Source: Oscheius onirici (lineage: Eukaryota > Nematoda > Chromadorea > Rhabditida > Rhabditidae). Taken from it: DNA of 64,000 bases. Of the stretch, positions 58,859 to 64,000 are shown piece after piece. The notes beneath the pieces are model-generated. The model was not told the origin of the DNA, did no database searches, and was given only the letters and a program-made list of their open reading frames with translations. The translations under genes were made by a program, and so were the position numbers. Numbering within the stretch: position 1 is the first letter of the stretch; each line of letters begins with the position of its first letter. The stretch spans positions 3,174,398 to 3,238,397 of the forward strand of contig OW051469.1 of NCBI GenBank assembly GCA_932521025.1, written 5' to 3'.

Positions 58859-61384
58859 TTGCGTTTCCAAACAGTGAGTAGACTGGGCTATACAAGTGAT
58901 GCGAGCGGGCGGGTGTTCAATCACTCAAAGTCGCAGTTGAAATCTCCTTCTTCCACAGGTGGATGTGATGGCAGATCCACTCGGGAGCTCTTCCAATCCC
59001 TCAAAGATCGAGACTTGTACTCAGTTGCACGTATTGGCACACTCAACTGCAGGACCCTGCGGACCGATACACGACTTGTCGAGCTAGAGAATGGTCTAAA
59101 TGACGTCCCATTCGATGTGATTGGTTTATCGGAAGTCAAACGGCCCGGGAAAGATTCATTCAATCTGCGGCAATCCAACCATCGGATCTTTCACGCAGGA
59201 CAAGTAGGGTTCATAGTCAACAAGAACTGGTCTGATCTGTCGTCCTTCCACAATCTGTCTCCAAGAGTCTGTCTACTAGATGTTCGAACTCCAGCTGGCA
59301 CTGTAAGGATTATTCAAGTTTATGCTCCTACATCAACCAGCTCTGACGAGGATTACAATGCCGTACTGTTGACGATTAAACGTGCTTTGAACTTCCGCCC
59401 AGTACGTCGCGTTCGGCTTCCGGGGGAGCGGCGGTTGTTCAAAGTCGTCGTCGGAGATTTTAACTCGAAGATCGGAAGTGCAGAAGATGGAGAAGAGTTT
59501 GTCGGCCCACATGGCCTGGGTAGTCGAAACGAGAGAGGGCAAATGCTGGCCGATTTATGTGCTGAGAATCAACTCTACGTGATGAACAATCGATTCCAAA
59601 AGAGAGAGTCAAGGAAATGGACATGGCTCTCCCCAAACATGGCAACGAGAAATGCTATCGACTTCATTCTCTGCGGCAAGCCACATGTGTTCACAGACGT
59701 CAACATCATTGAAAGATTTCGTTTTGGGGGCTTTGGCTTTGAAGAGGCTTTGATTCAAGGTCGAAGTCTGCTGAAAGCCGAGCGAGACAATGCCATCAGA
59801 AGGAAAACCATCAACGAATTACAAGATTCAAATGGAGTGATCGTCTCGGATCCAGAGGATATTTGCTATGTAGTACAGGAGTTCTATAATGGAATCTATC
59901 GGTCTACTCAACCGCTCCAACAACTACAGTTATCTTATGATGATGACGTTCCTCCAATAATGCCGACAGAAGTGGAAAAGGTCATTTCAAGACTGAAATA
60001 CGGTAAATCTCCAGGTCCTGATCGCCTTACTACCGATATGCTGAAGCTGTGCAAAGATTCCCTGGCCGAGCCACTAGCTGTAATCTTTAATAGGATCCTA
60101 ACCACAGAGGTGCTACCGGACGATCTTGTCAACACGTCGGTGTCACTCCTTTACAAAAAAGGAGATACAAGTGATATCAAAAACTTCCGTCCTATTGCTC
60201 TCCTGTCGGTGATCTTCAAAATATTCAGTGCAGTTCTTTTTCGAAGGATGGAAAAGTGTCTCGAAGAGAACCAACCGCCAGAACAGACGGGATTTCGGAA
60301 GAATTTCTCGACAATGGACAACATACAAGTCATCCAGGAACTGATTGAACGAGCCGTCGAGTACAATTTTCCCCTCTACGTAGCCTTTATTGACTACAAG
60401 AAGGCCTTTGACAGCATCGAACACGGATCTCTGTGGTCCTCTCTAAACAGTCAAGGAATCCCGAGCAAACCAATACGAATAGTACAGCTGATCTACCACT
60501 CCGCGAGTATGAACGTCAAGGTCTGTGGCAATCTCATCAACATTGATATGCAACGCGGTGTCCTCCAAGGAGACCCTCTCTCCCCTGCTCTGTTCTCTTC
60601 CGTAGTCGAAGATCTGTTTCGGAAACTGGATTGGAACGACTATGGCATCAATATCAATGGAAGACGGCTTACTAACCTCAGATCTGCAGATAATACCGTT
60701 CTCTTTTCCCATTCTGCACCAGAGTTAGAGAGAATGTTGATGGATTTGAGTGATCGCAGTGAGGAAGTTGGTCTATCGATGAATTGCCAAAAGACGAAAG
60801 TGATGACTAACTGCCCGCCAGCTCCAATCTCAGTGAAGAACGAAGTCATCCCGTTCTGCTCAGACTACATCTACCTCGGCACGCGAATTTCATTTGACAG
60901 AAATTCAACCCTGGAAGTAAGCAGAAGAACAAGATCCGCGTGGCTGTCCTTCAACAGATTCCACAATCTGTTTACAAATCAAAGGATTCCACTAAAGTAC
61001 AAAAGGAGACTCTACCAAACTTGTGTTGAGCCCTGCTTTTTGTATAGCAGTGAAACTTGTTCCTACCGCCAGAAAGACACGGCACAGCGACGGATGATGC
61101 GAAAAATGGTAGGAACTACTCTGATGGAACACAGGACAAATGAATGGCTTGAAAGAACAGTGAAGCTGCCGAGTATCAAGAACAATTGGGTCATGAGAAA
61201 ATGGGAATGGGCAAAGAAGATATCCCAAATGGACAACAGCAGATGGACGAAGAGTACAGGCGGCCCTGGAAGTACAAAAGAATGTCTGGTCGACCGAAAT
61301 CACGTTGGAGGGACGACTTTGTAGGACACTTCGGCGAGAACTGACCCAGAACGGCAAGGGAGAGCCCCGATATATGGAGAAGAA
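58859..61384 (+). mobile_element. Non-LTR retrotransposon, RTE-like, with inactivating changes
   Basis: A single open frame of 821 codons (58859-61324) encodes an AP-type endonuclease followed by reverse transcriptase. The endonuclease shows GTLNCRTLRTD, DVIGLSEVK, IIQVYAPTS, VVVGDFNSKIG and RNAIDFIL. The RT shows SPGPDRLTTDMLK, VSLLYKKGD, YVAFIDYKKAFDS and RGVLQGDPLSPALF. The RT active site reads LRSADNTVLFS instead of F-A-D-D, and the endonuclease SDH motif is missing at a junction (FRFGGFGFEEAL), implying an internal deletion. Near the end the frame shifts away from SGRPKSRWRDDFVGHFGE, which continues in another frame. The frame begins without an ATG. The element is dead but recently open. 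Confidence 0.9.
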
Positions 61385-61608
61385 GTATGGAGCGACATAT
61401 AGAAATTATATGATCATCGCTAATAAACATAAACATAAAACTCAGTTGCATATTTTCAGAAGCATATTTGTTTTGTTCGAAGTTCATCTGTATCAAGATC
61501 TCTCTACAAATAAAGCGCAACGGTCTGTTCGTCCGTGTACATGAACAAGTCAAAAAATAAAAAGATTAATTGAGTTGTGTGGTAATTGATAAACAAAGAA
61601 TCATGTTA

Positions 61609-61824
61609 TGGTCTGTTCAAAAAGAAGAGGGATTACCATAAGATTTTAGCTCTTCCCTTCGAAACCCACTTAGCACAAACATTGGATACTCAGCCAACAA
61701 ATTCCAATTTTCGCTGCGTATCTTTCAAATTTGTTGGCTGAGTATCCAACGTTTGCAGGCTAAGTGGGTCTCGAAGGGAAGAGCTAAAATCTTACGGTAA
61801 TCCCTCTTCTTTTTGAACAGACCA
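61609..61824. mobile_element. Near-perfect palindromic MITE with TA target site
   Basis: A 216-bp element whose halves are inverted copies: it starts TGGTCTGTTCAAAAAGAAGA and ends TCTTCTTTTTGAACAGACCA, with the inner arms carrying TAAGATTTTAGCTCTTCCC and its complement. TA flanks both ends (61607-61608, 61825-61826). The arms pair along nearly their full length around a short centre. The style fits a Tc1/mariner-type MITE. No ORF. Confidence 0.92.
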
Positions 61825-61969
61825 TAAGGGATTACTCGATTAAGACTTTGGCCGCTCCCTTCTGCTGAGCACTACGCACCAACAAAATTTTTAGATCTTC
61901 AACAGCCGTCGTAGACGGCTAGTAATTAATATATAGCTTTGCTAGAGAACTTACAAATAGTGTATAGGT

Positions 61970-62595
61970 GATCTTTGCCAGAAGCCGCCCAGGTATGGAT
62001 CAAATGATGAATAAGCTGACGAACGCAATGATTCGGTCGGATTGGAAAAGAAAGACCGTACTCCTGTCCAACATCGTGAACTTTGTGGACAGTGTCCTGT
62101 TCTTAGAATCGAAGATTTCTATTCCACAGTGCGATTCAAAAGACGAATGGGACAATCGTTCGGAGCTTTCAACAAAATAGCGAACCTTCTGACCTGCAGA
62201 TATGCAGATGTTAGGAGGAGGACGCTGTTTGAAACCTATGTCCCATAGCGCCTTATGGATCTGAAACCTGGAGCCTGAAAGAATCGGACAAGCAGTACAT
62301 TGAAGTATGCCAGAGACGAATGATTACTCTCGATAGATGGCCAAACGACAGAGTACGCGAACGAACTAAGCTGTGAAACTGGAGAAAGAAAGTACTCTGG
62401 CTGAAGCTACTATGGGCCGAGAAGATTACCAAAATGAAGTGCAAGAACCGCCACCGAATGGACGCCGATGGAAGGTAGTAGAACAAGAGGACGGCAACGA
62501 CAACGATGGACGGATGATACTCGGGACAGGGTGGGAGTCGAGTGGTGGCACCGCTCAGCTTCTGAATGGAAAACTTTGAGATCCACACTCGTCAA
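61970..62595 (+). mobile_element. Decayed 3' portion of a second LINE lineage
   Basis: Broken frames encode RRRTLFETYV, YGSETWSLKES and CQRRMITL-type text (RT C-terminal region), then VLWLKLLWAEKITKMK, RQRQRWTDDTRD, VEWWHRSASEW and KTLRSTL. The last part matches the fragment at 30230-30435 rather than the LINE at 58.9 kb. Short AATAGTAATAGTAG repeats at 62608-62630 resemble an RTE-type 3' tail. Confidence 0.75.
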
Positions 62596-62695
62596 AGACG
62601 TGATAATGCGAATAAATAGTAATAGTAGTGTATAGGTTTATTGAAAAAAATTTCAATTGTCAATTGCGACAGATTAATAACAATATCAGTTGGGG

Positions 62696-63583
62696 TTAGG
62701 TAGAACAATATGTGGATAGCAGGTCACAAAGTGCTTCTGGAACTAGGGGTAGATCGGGATCAAACGAATAAGAAGAATAATCAATAGGAGCAGAAGGCAT
62801 GAAATACTCTTGGAAAGCAAAGATGTCAGTCAGTTTTTCTATCCCCAGATATATCTCGTAAGTAGGATGAATATAGGAAATTTCAGTTGGTTCGTCGGGA
62901 GTGGGTATGCACGCCATCAGATAACTGTTCTTAGTATTTGGTACAAAAACAAGTCGCATGTCTTCCAAGGTCATGCAAACATTCTCCTTAAAGATTGAAG
63001 TCATATCTTCGTGGGATTGATTGTAGCCGTAAAACAAATAAGCCTTGTAAGTCCATTTGCCGTTGCGCCAGATCTGAATACGATACATTTATTATGTAGA
63101 CAGACATAAAGAAATTGGGAATATTGTTTCAAGAAACAAACGTACCCGGACAATGTCTTTCATTTGAGAATACGAAATGCCATCCGCACGCTGCACAGAA
63201 TTCCAGAGTTCGTTCGATTTTCGAGCTGTACCCTTTAAAAGTCTAACCTGTCGTGGTTTCTAAATGAAATATTATTTCATAAATTGCTAAGACAAACTCA
63301 CAATCTGTTTTACTACATTCAGGTCATCAGCATCTGCCACCCTGTCGAACGCAACAGAAGCAGTGTTCTTCATCCAGGGTTTCCAGTCTAGTCGTTTGTT
63401 TTCAAAGAGCTCAATTATTAAATTGATGAAGGGATATTTCATTCCATTGAGCAGATCAATATGATACTGACCGTCCCAGCTACCATCCTCAAACGTGAAT
63501 GGAAGAATTGAAGTGGGGTCAGATATGCAGATTCTAGGACCAATAGGTCGCATATATCCTTGAAAGTAGAGATTTCCAAGAAA
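62696..63583 (-). CDS. Unrecognised protein, 5' end not resolved
   Basis: Three exons (63302-63583, 63146-63259, 62696-63073) join in phase to give 257 residues up to TAG. Text includes FLGNLYFQGYMRPIGPRI, KPWMKNTASVAFDRVADADD, a basic segment (KPRQVRLLKGTARKSNELW), IWRNGKWTYKAYLFYGYN and an acidic C-terminus with LVPEALCDLLSTY. I do not recognise a domain. An upstream exon should exist before 63583; a possible signal-like ORF begins at 63749 (MQKQNLLIVN) but the connecting intron would be too short. Regular phase and coding-like text support a real gene. Confidence 0.6.
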
Positions 63584-63829
63584 CTGAAAGTTTTGAATTA
63601 CTATGAGACTGGTAGGGATTAGGCCCAAATCTCGGTGTGTGCGTGTCTGTCGGAAAATTGGCAATCAAAACATAGAGATTTGAGAGCACAAGTAAGGGGA
63701 AAGGAGGAAAGGAAAAGGAGTTCACTATTAGGAGATTTTGCTTCTGCATTCGGTAGTTCCCATACAGAAAACGGATTTCGAGTGCTTCAGGTTAAAGGAA
63801 TATAAGGGGATAGTACGTAACAGGGATGT

Positions 63830-64000
63830 TCGGATAATTTTTTTTTCGACCGGATATCCGAAAAAATAATTTTCGACCGGATATCGGATACCGGATATCC
63901 GAAATTTTTCTTTTCGATCGGATATCGGATACCGAATATCCGAAAAAAAAAAATCTCCTTCGGATATCGGATACCTGATATCCAAAATTAACCGGATAAT
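63830..64000. repeat. Palindrome-rich tandem repeat of GGATATCC/GGATACC units
   Basis: Direct imperfect copies of a unit containing CGGATATCGGATACCGGAT, ATCCGAAAAA and TTTTCGACCGG spacers. The units are themselves palindromic (GGATATCC). The array continues past the window end, and its orientation cannot be assigned. Confidence 0.85.

Noticed and set aside
63830-64000. CRISPR array
   Set aside because: The repeats have no unique spacers of regular length and the DNA is eukaryotic.

Overview
This is eukaryotic DNA from a free-living nematode, most likely Caenorhabditis or a close rhabditid relative. Genes are compact, introns are often 36-60 nt with TTTCAG-type acceptors, and acceptor-like sites sit just upstream of many start codons, as expected for spliced-leader trans-splicing. 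Several proteins belong to nematode-typical families: CAT-2 tyrosine hydroxylase, an NLP-5-like neuropeptide precursor, an SXP/RAL-2 protein, C-type lectins, a BTB expansion and a CYP33-like P450. All gene models were spliced by eye; the main ones were checked for phase and total length.

Layout. 0-10 kb: 3' end of an unknown gene, PDE6-delta (pdl-1) tail-to-tail with a BTB gene, a possibly myristoylated small protein, and cortactin on the minus strand. 10-20.5 kb: a secreted, probably GPI-anchored protein, tRNA-Phe with a hAT-like element inserted next to it, a P450, a decayed membrane-protein gene and a Ctr copper transporter. 20.5-31 kb: repeats, a protein with two kinase domains in tandem, an NLP-5-like neuropeptide gene and an acyltransferase-like gene. 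31-38.5 kb: EF-1alpha, a LINE fragment, a RING protein and a TatD nuclease. 39-43 kb: four tandem BTB units, two intact, one internally deleted and one dead. 43-51.5 kb: two tandem C-type lectins and the minus-strand cat-2 gene, whose 2.67-kb intron holds two plus-strand genes. 53-58 kb: an ML-domain protein, a small membrane protein and a torsin. 58.8-62.6 kb: LINE remnants and a MITE. 62.7-64 kb: a partial unknown gene and a GGATATCC-type repeat running off the window.

Most genes are ordinary housekeeping or tissue-specific genes without an obvious shared pathway. The unusual content is in the repeats and in gene remodelling: a hAT-like element that duplicated the Pol III terminator of tRNA-Phe, a family of tRNA-like elements with a shared upstream block, at least eight copies of a GTTCTGCAAAGTTGTAG hairpin, four clear TIR elements, an EF-1alpha intron that seems to contain decayed copies of its own exon, a duplicated 3' splice site, a GC-AG intron, and a lectin pair in which one member has lost both cysteines of the inner disulfide.
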